In this document: piece after piece, positions 16,219 to 25,391 of the stretch
Layout of the letters: each line of letters begins with the position of its first letter
Numbering within the stretch: the stretch's first letter is position 1
NCBI GenBank assembly: GCA_022760475.1
Contig: JALEFZ010000078.1
Coordinates: 1 to 52,587 of the forward strand
Length of the DNA: 52,587 bases
From: Bacteroidia bacterium
GTDB taxonomy: Bacteria; Bacteroidota; Bacteroidia; J057
Reading direction: 5' to 3'
Translations under genes and position numbers: made by a program
The notes under the pieces: generated by a model
Database searches by the model: none
What the model was told of the DNA's origin: nothing
What the model saw: only the letters and a program-made list of their open reading frames with translations

Positions 16219-16666
16219 GCAATTGTGGATTAGCTTTCTTATGATAGCCAATCTGGGACTGATAGCAAGCCATGTTTACAGCCAAAGCCTACCATTTGAG
16301 TCCGCTCAGGCCATGTTTGGTGCCCAGCGCCTGCTAGAGTATCCTGACTTTGCTTTTGAACCATCTGATAAGGGAAAAGCTGAACTGGATGCCTTGGTAA
16401 AACTTATTCAGACCAAGCCTCAAATGGTTCAAAGGACTTTCATTGTTATCCAGGTATTTACTTGTGAGAAAGAGCTGAAAGTAAAGCCATACTTGGGGGT
16501 GGTGAGGGCAAAAAGGATAGTAGATGACCTCTCGACCCGTTGCAACATGCCAAGGAAAAAGTTCCTGATTCAAGACAGGGGAGCCAATCCCCTCGATAGA
16601 GACTGCCTCGCAGGCAGTGGCCTCACTTTGTTCCTAAAACCGGATTGGAGAGAAGGTAGAGATTAA
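16208..16666 (+). CDS. Secreted OmpA-like protein (degenerate peptidoglycan-binding fold), uncharacterised
   Basis: A 152-residue protein with a signal peptide (about 1-26). The mature part has the rhythm of an OmpA C-terminal domain: a helix [14 protein letters not shown], a strand FIVIQVFTC, a helix with [17 protein letters not shown] that replaces the usual 'LSxxRAxxVxxYL', and a KKFLIQDRG strand. The GHTD motif that binds diaminopimelate is missing, so peptidoglycan binding is uncertain. Three cysteines (in VFTCEKE, TRCNM and RDCLAG) may form a disulphide. It overlaps the floA 3' end by 11 bp, so translation is probably coupled, and ends one base from the convergent gene. Function unknown. 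Confidence 0.6.
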   Translation: MKNKQLWISFLMIANLGLIASHVYSQSLPFESAQAMFGAQRLLEYPDFAFEPSDKGKAELDALVKLIQTKPQMVQRTFIVIQVFTCEKELKVKPYLGVVRAKRIVDDLSTRCNMPRKKFLIQDRGANPLDRDCLAGSGLTLFLKPDWREGRD

Positions 16667-16667
16667 T

Positions 16668-17069
16668 TCAGGATTTGCTTCCAATCTGATTGATCATGTC
16701 TTCCTCCTCAGATGATCTTTCTTCGTCAGCTTTGAAGAAAAACATCATTACCCCATAGACAATCCCAAAGCCAATTCCCATGATAAAAAGCACATTAGAA
16801 AAGGGCAAACCTATATAGGGCAAAAAGAAACTAAGGAGAAGGCATGAAACCCCAAGATGACCGCATATTTGCCGAACAAAAGAAGTATTACTCATCCGTT
16901 TTCTCTTTTGGAGCAGGTCAATCATATTCAAACCTATGTACAGTACCCACAGGCTTAAGCCAACCACAAGAATCTCAAACGCCCATTGCCAATGAAGGAT
17001 TTTGAATAAGAGGCCAATAATGACGATTGCCATTGAAAAACCCCTAATGCCATGCACCCATCTTCCCAT
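16668..17069 (-). CDS. Four-helix membrane protein, GldL N-terminus-like
   Basis: A 133-residue integral membrane protein with four predicted helices (about 12-30, 34-51, 73-90, 93-112) and an acidic cytoplasmic tail (DEERSSEEEDMINQ). The phrase LFKILHWQWAFEILVVG resembles the 'LFKIMHWPGA' region of GldL, the T9SS motor protein, and of many short GldL-like membrane proteins in Bacteroidota. It lacks the long GldL coiled-coil region, so it is not GldL itself. Its function is unknown. Confidence 0.6.
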   Translation of the reverse strand: MGRWVHGIRGFSMAIVIIGLLFKILHWQWAFEILVVGLSLWVLYIGLNMIDLLQKRKRMSNTSFVRQICGHLGVSCLLLSFFLPYIGLPFSNVLFIMGIGFGIVYGVMMFFFKADEERSSEEEDMINQIGSKS

Positions 17070-17227
17070 ATCATTATATTATCTGTCTCTTGACTGTATT
17101 GAGTATTATACCAATATATTTCTTTTTTTGTTGAGAATGATATCAGCTCGAAAGCTTTTGAAATAAATTTCGTCTGGCTAACAACTACTATTTTGCCTAA
17201 ACTTTCTTTGCGACTTACCTTTACCGT

Positions 17228-18175
17228 ATGAAGATTATTGGACACTTAATGCTAATCCTTGGGCTATGTATGCTCTCCTGCAAATCTGAGAATCAGGAAA
17301 GGAAAAAACTTATTGAGAATGCCCCACTGATTTCTCAAAAATATATAGATGATACAGGTAAAGAGATCGTTCTACCTGGAAAGCCCAAAAAAGTACTTTC
17401 ATTGGCTCCCAACATAACCGAAATCATCTTTGCCATTGGAGCAGAAGATAAACTTATAGGTCGTAGCCAGGCATGTGATTACCCAGAGGCCGCACTTTAT
17501 GTTCAGGAGTTTCAAACCTATCCCAGCCTAGACCTGGAACAAATCAAGGCGTCAGATGCTGACTTGCTCTTGGTTACAGATGAAATCTTCACCGAAGAAA
17601 ATGTCCTTCAGCTTGAGCGGCTGGGTATGAATGTGTACAGACAGTCCTACAAAAAGCTCGAGGATGTATATCGTGGAATTAAAAAACTAGGTGTAATTCT
17701 TGATGTAGAAGCACAAGCAGAACATTTGGCTGATTCATTGGCTGATCTGGAAAAAAGAATCATTGCCAGAACAGAGGGACTTGCCAAGTATAGAACCATT
17801 ATGCTGATTAAAAATGATGCCCCCTTGATGGTGGCTGGTGGGGGGGGCTACCTCAATACACTTATTGAGAAAGCAGGAGCAAAAAATGTGTTCGCATCAC
17901 TTCCAAAGGCGTATCAAGACATTAGCCCTGAAGACTTTGTAGCTTCGAAACCTGAATATTTGATCCTGCCTTCTTCCTCAGATCAGGCATACGCAGAACT
18001 TGTAGCCAATTTTCCAGCGCTGTACTTTACCAAAGCCCAGGAAACTGGACAAATTCACATTGTAGACCCGGATATTCTTTATCGCCCTGGTCCAAGATTG
18101 CTTGATGGTTTGCTGATGCTGAGCCAGATTTTCCATAGTCAACTTACCAAAGATCAATTTGTCCCCGCTCCATAA
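17228..18175 (+). CDS. ABC transporter substrate-binding lipoprotein, BtuF/FecB type
   Basis: A 315-residue lipoprotein (hydrophobic N-terminus ending in Cys18) with the two-lobed, helix-backbone receptor fold of periplasmic B12, siderophore and haem carriers. KVLSLAPNITEIIFAIGAEDKLIG and the downstream DLEQIKASDADLLLV are the standard lobe 1 motifs; EDFVASKPEYLILPS is the lobe 2 counterpart. The gene overlaps a FecCD permease by 17 bp, so the two proteins form one importer. B12 and ferric siderophore are both possible; the LAPNITEI(I/L)FA motif is typical of BtuF. No cobalamin riboswitch or Fur-like site is obvious upstream. Confidence 0.88.
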   Translation: MKIIGHLMLILGLCMLSCKSENQERKKLIENAPLISQKYIDDTGKEIVLPGKPKKVLSLAPNITEIIFAIGAEDKLIGRSQACDYPEAALYVQEFQTYPSLDLEQIKASDADLLLVTDEIFTEENVLQLERLGMNVYRQSYKKLEDVYRGIKKLGVILDVEAQAEHLADSLADLEKRIIARTEGLAKYRTIMLIKNDAPLMVAGGGGYLNTLIEKAGAKNVFASLPKAYQDISPEDFVASKPEYLILPSSSDQAYAELVANFPALYFTKAQETGQIHIVDPDILYRPGPRLLDGLLMLSQIFHSQLTKDQFVPAP

Positions 18176-19166
18176 AAATATATTGATTTCGCTTGTTCTT
18201 TTGGGAATCCTTGTTTTGGTCCTGGTCCTGGGGCTTCAAACAGGGAGTTCGGACATCTCATGGAATGAAATCCTTGGAATTCTGGCAGGTGCCGAAAATT
18301 CCAATCGTTTGATTGTCATTGATCTCAGGCTGAGTCGGGTTTTATTGGCTTTATGTACCGGAGCTGTTCTGACGCTCAGTGGCTTCTTTATGCAAGTTCT
18401 GATCAGGAATCCACTTGCAGATCCCTATATCATGGGAGTAACTGCCGGGGCTGGTCTTGGAGTCAATCTTTTGATTTTGGGTTTAATACCTATTGGGGTT
18501 TATTCGATGTTTACGCTACCTCTATTTGCTGGTTTAGGAGCAGCATTGAGTCTTTTTTTGGTCATGCTAATGGGTTTCCGAGCATTTTACGAAGACAATT
18601 CCAGGTTGCTGATTGCTGGTGTTGCTGTCTCAGCCATGTTTACCGCAGCCACAGGCCTGTTGATCTATACCCAGGCGCAGGATGACCAGATTAGACAAAT
18701 GGTTTTTTGGTCCTTTGGGAGCCTGGACAAAGGGAATTGGGAATCTGTGAGGGTCTGTTCCATAGTTTTACTGGTGGGATGGTCTTCAGGAATACTTCTT
18801 CACCGACGACTGGATGTGTTAGGTTTAGGCGACATAGAGGCCCAAAGCCTTGGAATGAATGTCATCAGGATGAAAATTGGGCTATTGATTCTGGCTTCAT
18901 TAATTGTGGGTGCAACAGTCGCCTTTACCGGGCCTATTGGTTTTGTAGGAATGATGATTCCCCATTTTAGTCGCAGCTTTTTTGGCGGTCTTCATTTGAA
19001 AAACATTGTTTTTGGAACTTTACTGGGCGGGATATACCTGGCATTGTGCGATTTGTTAGGAAGGTGGATTCTCCCTCCGGCCGGGCTTCCTATAGGAATT
19101 GTGACTGCCATTCTCGGTGTACCTTTTTTTCTCTATCTTTTGTTTAAGAAGCAAAGCTATTTGTAG
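18159..19166 (+). CDS. FecCD/BtuC-family ABC transporter permease, TTG start
   Basis: A permease of about 335 residues and about 9-10 membrane helices, with family signatures LRLSRVLLALCTGAVLTLSGFFMQVLIRNPLADPYIMGVTAGAG and GPIGFVGMMIPHFSR, the ATPase-coupling region. It translocates the ligand delivered by the preceding lipoprotein. In this frame there is no ATG between the upstream stop (18120) and the conserved region; TTG codons at 18159 and 18183 are the only sensible starts, and the first gives a 17 bp overlap with the receptor gene. The matching ATPase is not beside it, so it must be encoded elsewhere or shared. Confidence 0.88.
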   Translation: MSPLHKNILISLVLLGILVLVLVLGLQTGSSDISWNEILGILAGAENSNRLIVIDLRLSRVLLALCTGAVLTLSGFFMQVLIRNPLADPYIMGVTAGAGLGVNLLILGLIPIGVYSMFTLPLFAGLGAALSLFLVMLMGFRAFYEDNSRLLIAGVAVSAMFTAATGLLIYTQAQDDQIRQMVFWSFGSLDKGNWESVRVCSIVLLVGWSSGILLHRRLDVLGLGDIEAQSLGMNVIRMKIGLLILASLIVGATVAFTGPIGFVGMMIPHFSRSFFGGLHLKNIVFGTLLGGIYLALCDLLGRWILPPAGLPIGIVTAILGVPFFLYLLFKKQSYL

Positions 19167-19215
19167 TTAAAAAAGTCAGGGAAAAAGTGTTACTTGGCAT
19201 AAAATCCTATCTACC

Positions 19216-20112
19216 ATGACATTAAGAAACTGTCTAGCCCTTTTGCTGACACTTCTAGCTATCCAATCGATCGCGCAAAGGTATACCGATGTAATCTACT
19301 TTAACCAGGCATATTCTCCCAAATTTAACAAAAGCGATTCTGCAAATGCCCAGATTTTCGAAACCAACATCACCCTGAGGGCTCCTTTGTATATGAAGGA
19401 TACCAGTACCATTTTATTACTAAACATTAGCTTAAATAGAACGCATTATAACTTTGTCGCGAATGACCAAAGGGATGTTTTCGGAGGTGGATACACAGGA
19501 TTGATTTTATCTAAGCAATGGACTCCCAGGTTATCAAGTATTCAAACTTTACAGGTAGGCAGTTTTTCGTCATTTGGGGATTATAATTGGTCAGGAGCTC
19601 AGTATTTATTTGCGGGATTGCTGAGGTATCAATTAAATCCTGATGTCAGGCTAGGTGGGGGAATAATTACGGGTTATAGGGTAAGATTTTTCTACTATGT
19701 CCCCTTAGCAGAAATTTATTGGGAGATTAACAAGCATTGGGATATTTTAGCTGCGGCTCCTGGAAATTTTGTTTTAACCTATCAAATAGATTCAGAACGA
19801 GGGCTTGGTTTCGAGTATGAAGCCTTGGGGAATGTTTTTAGCATTAACAGACAGGGCATTGATTACCTCAGTGAAAGTCGTCCTACATTTCCCTGGACTT
19901 ACCTAAGGTTCGGATTTTTTGCCGACCGTTTTCTTTCTCAGAATGTAGCCATTAGGCTGTATGGAGGCATGGACGTAGCGAGGAACCTTCTAGCTTTTGA
20001 TCAAACAAATACCCGAATTCTCGACCCGGTACCAAATGAATATGTTTTGGGCAATTATGGGATAAAACCGTTCATTAATTTTGGTATTTTCTATCGAGTC
20101 AGGAACGAGTAG
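19216..20112 (+). CDS. Outer-membrane beta-barrel protein, DUF6268-like
   Basis: A 298-residue protein with a signal peptide (about 1-20) followed by alternating hydrophobic/polar strands with aromatic ends: LFAGLLRYQLNPDVRLGGGIITG, LAEIYWEINKHWDILAAAP, TYLRFGFFADRFLSQNVAIRLYGG. The C-terminus FGIFYRVRNE is barrel-like. The overall size and repeated N-terminal N/T-rich strands resemble the DUF6268 family as I remember it; a search is needed to confirm. It follows the importer genes by 49 bp, so it might belong to the same transcript, but nothing shows it is the importer's outer-membrane gate. Confidence 0.65.
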   Translation: MTLRNCLALLLTLLAIQSIAQRYTDVIYFNQAYSPKFNKSDSANAQIFETNITLRAPLYMKDTSTILLLNISLNRTHYNFVANDQRDVFGGGYTGLILSKQWTPRLSSIQTLQVGSFSSFGDYNWSGAQYLFAGLLRYQLNPDVRLGGGIITGYRVRFFYYVPLAEIYWEINKHWDILAAAPGNFVLTYQIDSERGLGFEYEALGNVFSINRQGIDYLSESRPTFPWTYLRFGFFADRFLSQNVAIRLYGGMDVARNLLAFDQTNTRILDPVPNEYVLGNYGIKPFINFGIFYRVRNE

Positions 20113-20129
20113 CTCCCAATTGGCAGGGA

Positions 20130-20792
20130 TTATTCAAGGGGAAATTTCACAAAAAACCTTCCATCATTGATTCTGTATCGGGGTTCCAGGCTCACATCTT
20201 CTTCCAACAATAAGGCACCAAATTCCCCATCCATTGAAGCGCACTGCTTTCCATTTTCATCTAAAAATCTATTTACCCTATTGACCCAAATAAAGCCTGA
20301 AGACGGAGAATTGGGGGAAAACTGACTTGTTCCCAAACTTACATTCCTTCCAAAGCTTAAGGAGGCAAAACGATCAAAACTTAGCCATTGACTCCCAACA
20401 AAAAACTCATTCCACCAACGATCTGGGGACTCAAAAACAAGCTTTCCCACAGAATCTACGAGATTGGATTGTTCGATCAGCACTCGATGGTTGAAATTTA
20501 AGACAAAGGAGTAATTAACATTCAGAACGGAATCGAAGAGCGTAAAATTTGCCGTAGCTGTAATGACTACACTATCCAGTCCTTTTCGGGCAGTGGTAAA
20601 AGCGCAGGGAGTTACCGTATCACATTCGAACTGAGACCAGTTTTCAAGAAAAATAGACTCACCTGTTTCGAAATCTTCCCAAAGGAAGCTGGTAACCCTC
20701 TCATCTCCCTCGGAAGGATTTTCAAACGTTGCACAAGCAGCCATGGAAAATACCAGGATGCTAAAAAAAGCAGTGTGTTTGAAGCGTTTCAT
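20130..20792 (-). CDS. Uncharacterised lipoprotein
   Basis: A 220-residue protein with a lipoprotein signal (lipobox FSMAAC, Cys near residue 20). The mature chain is beta-rich, with long runs of alternating Ser/Val/Phe/Asn and several Trp, including RWWNEFF. It has no motif I recognise. It ends 17 bp from the converging beta-barrel gene. It lies downstream of susD on the same strand, but a terminator separates them, so I do not count it as part of the Sus pair. Confidence 0.65.
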   Translation of the reverse strand: MKRFKHTAFFSILVFSMAACATFENPSEGDERVTSFLWEDFETGESIFLENWSQFECDTVTPCAFTTARKGLDSVVITATANFTLFDSVLNVNYSFVLNFNHRVLIEQSNLVDSVGKLVFESPDRWWNEFFVGSQWLSFDRFASLSFGRNVSLGTSQFSPNSPSSGFIWVNRVNRFLDENGKQCASMDGEFGALLLEEDVSLEPRYRINDGRFFVKFPLE

Positions 20793-20916
20793 TTTGATCT
20801 TTTTCTTCTAAAGACGGCAGATTTTAAAAAAGTGCTGCCAGTTTGTCAACTAAGCTTGTTATTTTTTTTCTCATAAACAACGAAAATCTGTGAGCAGAAG
20901 TTTACTGGGAGTAAAA

Positions 20917-20948
20917 TAAAAAAGGGAGGCTAATGCCTCCCTTTTTAT
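20917..20948 (-). terminator. Intrinsic terminator of the susC-susD operon
   Basis: GGGAGGC (20924-20930) pairs with GCCTCCC (20935-20941) across a TAAT loop, extended by A-T pairs. On the minus strand the run of T after the stem lies 15 bp beyond the susD stop. Confidence 0.88.
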
Positions 20949-20962
20949 TCAAGGATTAAGCC

Positions 20963-22309
20963 TTATTCTAGTTCTGTAAGTGGCCTAGGGAATTTTGTAT
21001 GAACAATATCCCCGGTCCTATCGATGGGTACCTCGCTCAATCTTCCCAGACGACGCAAGTCAACCCACCTGTGGGCTTCTCCGAAGAGAGAATAACGACG
21101 CTGTCTGAGGACATCATTCAGGATATCCGCATCCTGAAGGCTTCCATCATAGGCACTAATCCCAGCTGCAGCTCGGATGATGTTCAAGGCAGCTACTGCC
21201 TCGTCATTGTTTACACCTATGTTAGCTTCAGCATAGATTAGAATCAACTCTTCATTCCTTATGATTGGGAAAGGAGCTGTATTGGAGGACATAGTTGCTA
21301 CCTGGGTATCACCGGAAAGGTCAGCAAGACTCACTGGAGTAGAGATATTGGTTGTATCAAATGCTCTTGTTTTGGCAGCTACACGAAGATCATTTGAATC
21401 AGCATCAGATACCCAAGAGGGGTGTACTACAAATAGATCCTGGTCAGGAATATAGAACATGGGATTGGGACGGTCATTACCCACAGCTCCTCCATATGCA
21501 TGGTAGGCACCTGCATCAAGACCTCCATTCAAGTCCATGAATGACTTGGATAGGGCATCAAGGGCTTCGGTGTTATTCTCTTGATAAAGAGCTACACGAG
21601 CTGCGATGGCACGGTTAAACTTTAAGAAACCTGCAGCATCGTCTAGTCCTGAGCCCGCAAAACCGGAAGACATATCGAATACGAATTCTCCTCCGTCCAA
21701 TAACCCTTCAGCTTCATCCAACAAGGCTTTGATACCTGCAAGGCTCGCCTCGTATCCGTCTTCATAGTTCCCCAGGTTGTCGGGGTCAGCAACTGCATCT
21801 GGCAGGCGGATTCCGTTGTCAAACTGGCGGTTGATCACTAATAGCAAGGCATAAGCCTGGACTGTTTTGGCATATCCAACTAGCCCATCCTGCTGAGCCT
21901 GACTCAGGGATGCTGTACTTTTAGGTACTGCATCAATCAATACCTGAGCATTTTTCACGGCACGATACCTTGCCGCAAACGAACGAGTAGTCAAGAAGCC
22001 GTTGTTATCTAAAGGTGCACCTTGCTCACCCAATAACTCCCCGGTGTAGCGTGGATCTACCCCGTTAAGGTCCCAGTACTCACGTCCTACAATGCTTACT
22101 ACCTGTACATAGAACTCAAGATCATTTCTCAATACAGATTCAAGGCCATTTGCTAATAATTGAATATCTGCAAGTGTTGCACCTTCAAGGAGTGCCTCTA
22201 GGTCAGGACCGTTTGGGTTGGGAATCTCTTCAATGTTACAGGAAGTCAACATGATGCTAAATCCTGTAAGCATTGCGAGAAGATATATAACAAATTTATT
22301 CAATTTCAT
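20963..22309 (-). CDS. SusD/RagB-family outer-membrane nutrient-binding lipoprotein
   Basis: A 448-residue surface lipoprotein (signal peptide, lipobox LTSC at Cys24) that caps a SusC channel and captures its substrate. Family features are the N-terminal ATLADIQLLANGLESVLR helices, the TPR-like RYRAVKNAQVLIDAVPK, the AYALLLVINRQFDNGIRLP stretch and the C-terminal ALFGEAHRWVDLRRLGRL-type sequence (here LFGEAHRWVDLRRLGRL). ATG 22309 is chosen; an upstream TTG would add 8 residues. It starts 28 bp after the susC stop. No glycoside hydrolase, sulfatase, sensor or sigma factor is adjacent, so its ligand (sugar, peptide or other) is unknown. Confidence 0.92.
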   Translation of the reverse strand: MKLNKFVIYLLAMLTGFSIMLTSCNIEEIPNPNGPDLEALLEGATLADIQLLANGLESVLRNDLEFYVQVVSIVGREYWDLNGVDPRYTGELLGEQGAPLDNNGFLTTRSFAARYRAVKNAQVLIDAVPKSTASLSQAQQDGLVGYAKTVQAYALLLVINRQFDNGIRLPDAVADPDNLGNYEDGYEASLAGIKALLDEAEGLLDGGEFVFDMSSGFAGSGLDDAAGFLKFNRAIAARVALYQENNTEALDALSKSFMDLNGGLDAGAYHAYGGAVGNDRPNPMFYIPDQDLFVVHPSWVSDADSNDLRVAAKTRAFDTTNISTPVSLADLSGDTQVATMSSNTAPFPIIRNEELILIYAEANIGVNNDEAVAALNIIRAAAGISAYDGSLQDADILNDVLRQRRYSLFGEAHRWVDLRRLGRLSEVPIDRTGDIVHTKFPRPLTELE

Positions 22310-22337
22310 GATTTTAGAATTTTTGTTAATCAATGGA

Positions 22338-25328
22338 TTAGAATTTAGCAGTAATGTGTAGGTAGAATCTTCTGGTACTTGGGTATGGAGTTACCTCAAC
22401 ATTGTTTGCCAGGACGTTATTACCGAAGTTAGATACCTCAGGGTCGTAGCTGTTGTAAGTAAAGAAGTTCAGCAAGTTTCTGGCTGAAAGTCCTACTTTC
22501 AATCCTACTGCGTCATTGAATACAGATTTTGGAACATTGTAGAATGCACCGATTTCACGAAGGCGCACGTAAGAAGCATCTTCAATCCATGGGCTGGTAT
22601 CTCCTGCAAACCAAGAGTTCAAGCGGAAGTTTCCGTTGCCTTCCTCTCCAGTAGGATCGAGTGTAGTTTCGTCAAAGTCCCAGGTAAGTCCACCCAGGTC
22701 ATATAGAAGGGTCGAAAGGTTGATACCGTCTCCCCCTTGTTTCCAGTGAAGCAGGAATGTAAACTCCAGTCCTTTATAGCTCAACATGTTGTTGAATGAC
22801 ATGTCAAAATCTGCCTGTGCATCACCATATACTGCGAAGCCATCACCTTCAGGGTCAAGGTCAGAACAATCAGGAGTTCCACAATCGCTAGGATCAATGG
22901 TACCTACAATTTGAGTAGCAGGTTTACCTTCCTCGATTCTATACTGTCCCAAGGAAGCAGCAAAACCACCCAAATTAAATGCCGGAACATCCAATTCTGT
23001 AACAAGGTTCCTGTTTCTCCACCATTTCACACCAAAGTCCCACTTCAGGTCTGCGTTGTCTACGATTCTGGCATTCAAGCCAAGCTCAATCCCTTGGTTT
23101 TGAAGCTCACCTGCGTTAACCGCCCTGCTGGTAAATCCGGAAGAGGTAGGTGTTTGAGCTTGTAGAAGAAGGTTGCTGATGGTTTTGATATAGTATGTTG
23201 CGTCAAAAGTGATTCGGTTATTTAGAAATCCGAAGTCTGCACCAAACTCAAGCTCTCTTTGTCTCTCTGGTTCAATGTCTGGGTTACCCAAAAGGCCAGA
23301 AGTCTCGAAACCTGGAAGGCCACCAATCTGCGTAGGTCCTAGGATGTTGGTAAAGCGAGAGGAGAAAGTCGGGAAACGGCTAGATTCACCGTATGCTGCA
23401 CGAATTTTGAAGTTTGAAATGCCATTTACAGTCCAGAAATCAAATTCATGGAAGTTGATTGCGGCGTTTGCTTTAGGATAATAGAAAATCTGATTCGCAT
23501 TACCATTATTAGAAGACTTGTCAGCACGGACACCTCCAGTTACGATGATTTTGTCCTGATAATTGATCTCTTCCTGAACAAAAAGGCCCTTATCCTGCTG
23601 AATGGTCCTGATCTGCTCTATAGATTGGTTTCTTGCCTGGTCAAGGTTTTGCTGAGAACCATTAAGGTCAGTTGCAGTACCAATGAGGGTATTTCTATTG
23701 AAGTCTAACTGCTGTACACCAATTTGAGTTCTGAAGCTCAACCCATTGCTTGGATAAATGGTGTGAATGGCATATGCCTCCAAGTTTGAGTTGGTGTTGG
23801 TCGTTCTACCAGCAAGAGAAACCCCACCCAAAGAAGTTGGATCACGGTAGAAAGATAGGTTTGGTGAGAAGTAACCAGTTGTAATCAGGGTGTACTGGTC
23901 AAGTCCACCACGCAGGAAGATGTTCAGCTTGTTTTTCTCTGTAGAGATAAGCCTTAGGGTAGCCTGTAAACCTCCGATGAAACGGTTGACATTCTCACGG
24001 TTGGTGATCTCAGAAACTGTCTCAAGGGCATTGGAGCCTACGGAAGGTACGGCTGGGAAGTTGCCATCCTGGTCCTTTGAAAGGTTGAACCATGGACGAG
24101 TAAAGGCAAGGGCATATCCTACGGTGGTATTGGTATTACCATTGTTGAAAAGACCGCGATCAGATTCAGAGTTGATGTAGTTTGAGCTTACATTGATGGT
24201 CAACCAATCAGTAAGTCGCTGGTCTACGTTTACACGAATAGATGCTTTTTCGTAACCGGTGTTATCAACGATTCCATCTTCTGTTTTGAACGTTCCTCCT
24301 ACGAAGAAGGAAGTTTTTGCGTTACCTCCGCTGAATTCTGCACGGGTTGTAGACAGGAGACCTGTACGGTTATAGAGAGAATCTTCGAAGTTCTGTACAC
24401 CATTCTGGCGGAAGAGGTCGATGTCATTGGGGAATTCTTGTAAAACGAGATCTTCATCCCAATCTCTCATTCCGAGTAGGCGGATGGGGCGGGTGAAACC
24501 TGTGGTTTGTGAAAGTTTAACCTTTGTACGGCCGGAGCGTCCTTTTTTGGTATTGATGATGATTACACCACCGGCTGCACGTGCACCATAGATGGCGGCG
24601 GCTGAAGCTCCTTTCAGGATCTCGATTTTCTCAATGTCTTCGGGATCGATGTCCGCGATGCGGTTGGAAGCATCATCCTGGTTGGTAGATGCGTTTCCAC
24701 CACCTGCAGCAGCAGTTACGATGTTGGTACCCAATGAGATGGTTGAGTTGTCAAGGTATACCCCATCGATGATGAATAGGGGTTGCTGATCCCCGAAGAT
24801 AGAGGTTACTCCTCTCAGTCTCACGGACATACCACCACCTGGAGCACCTGAATTTGCGCGAATCTCAGCTCCTTTGAACTTCCCGTAGAGGGCACCGTCC
24901 ATGGTAGGCTGGGAGGTTACTCCGGTAAGAGCATCGGCATCGATTTGCTCTACGGAGTTGGCGAGATTTGATCTTTTCACTGAGGTTGCAAGACCAGTTA
25001 CCACGACCTCATCGAGGGTTGTCTCCAGTTCTTCAAGGGAGATGGACAACTTGCCTGAATTGGCATCTACGTCCTGTTCTACGGTTGAAAAACCGAAATA
25101 AGAAATGAGTAGGGTCGCTGTGGAGCTGGGTACACGAAGGGAAAAACCTCCGTTTTCATCGGTCAATACCCCGAGGGCAGTACCTTTGATTGCAACTGTG
25201 GCCCCGATTACAGGCTCGCCATTGTTGTCTTTTACCTCTCCTGTAGCTGTGAACTGTGCCCATGCAAAGCTGCAGGACAGCAATCCAAAAGCCATCACTA
25301 AAAAGGCTCTTGTAAATAAGTTGTTCAT
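22338..25328 (-). CDS. SusC/RagA-family TonB-dependent outer-membrane transporter
   Basis: A 996-residue TonB-dependent transporter with a signal peptide (about 1-24), then the carboxypeptidase-regulatory-like domain ATGEVKDNNGEPVIGATVAIKG (about 27-105), a TonB-box region LDEVVVTGL, a plug domain with ALYGKFKGAEIR, RGVTSIFGDQQPLFIIDGVYL and ILKGASAAAIYGARAAGGVIII, and a large beta-barrel. The C-terminus (ARNLLNFFTYNSYDPEVSNFG..., ending RRFYLHITAKF) is typical of the SusC class. It imports a substrate held by the SusD lipoprotein from the next gene, using TonB energy. ATG 25328 is chosen over a TTG 24 bp upstream. Confidence 0.95.
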   Translation of the reverse strand: MNNLFTRAFLVMAFGLLSCSFAWAQFTATGEVKDNNGEPVIGATVAIKGTALGVLTDENGGFSLRVPSSTATLLISYFGFSTVEQDVDANSGKLSISLEELETTLDEVVVTGLATSVKRSNLANSVEQIDADALTGVTSQPTMDGALYGKFKGAEIRANSGAPGGGMSVRLRGVTSIFGDQQPLFIIDGVYLDNSTISLGTNIVTAAAGGGNASTNQDDASNRIADIDPEDIEKIEILKGASAAAIYGARAAGGVIIINTKKGRSGRTKVKLSQTTGFTRPIRLLGMRDWDEDLVLQEFPNDIDLFRQNGVQNFEDSLYNRTGLLSTTRAEFSGGNAKTSFFVGGTFKTEDGIVDNTGYEKASIRVNVDQRLTDWLTINVSSNYINSESDRGLFNNGNTNTTVGYALAFTRPWFNLSKDQDGNFPAVPSVGSNALETVSEITNRENVNRFIGGLQATLRLISTEKNKLNIFLRGGLDQYTLITTGYFSPNLSFYRDPTSLGGVSLAGRTTNTNSNLEAYAIHTIYPSNGLSFRTQIGVQQLDFNRNTLIGTATDLNGSQQNLDQARNQSIEQIRTIQQDKGLFVQEEINYQDKIIVTGGVRADKSSNNGNANQIFYYPKANAAINFHEFDFWTVNGISNFKIRAAYGESSRFPTFSSRFTNILGPTQIGGLPGFETSGLLGNPDIEPERQRELEFGADFGFLNNRITFDATYYIKTISNLLLQAQTPTSSGFTSRAVNAGELQNQGIELGLNARIVDNADLKWDFGVKWWRNRNLVTELDVPAFNLGGFAASLGQYRIEEGKPATQIVGTIDPSDCGTPDCSDLDPEGDGFAVYGDAQADFDMSFNNMLSYKGLEFTFLLHWKQGGDGINLSTLLYDLGGLTWDFDETTLDPTGEEGNGNFRLNSWFAGDTSPWIEDASYVRLREIGAFYNVPKSVFNDAVGLKVGLSARNLLNFFTYNSYDPEVSNFGNNVLANNVEVTPYPSTRRFYLHITAKF

Positions 25329-25391
25329 AGAAAAGTAGTTAGGTTGATACAATATCCAAATGACACATTCGCAAAAATTAATATGATTGCA

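Noticed and set aside
17070..17227. Cobalamin riboswitch before the BtuF-like gene
   Set aside because: The leader is only 158 bp and AT-rich, and I see no B12-box-like conserved element.
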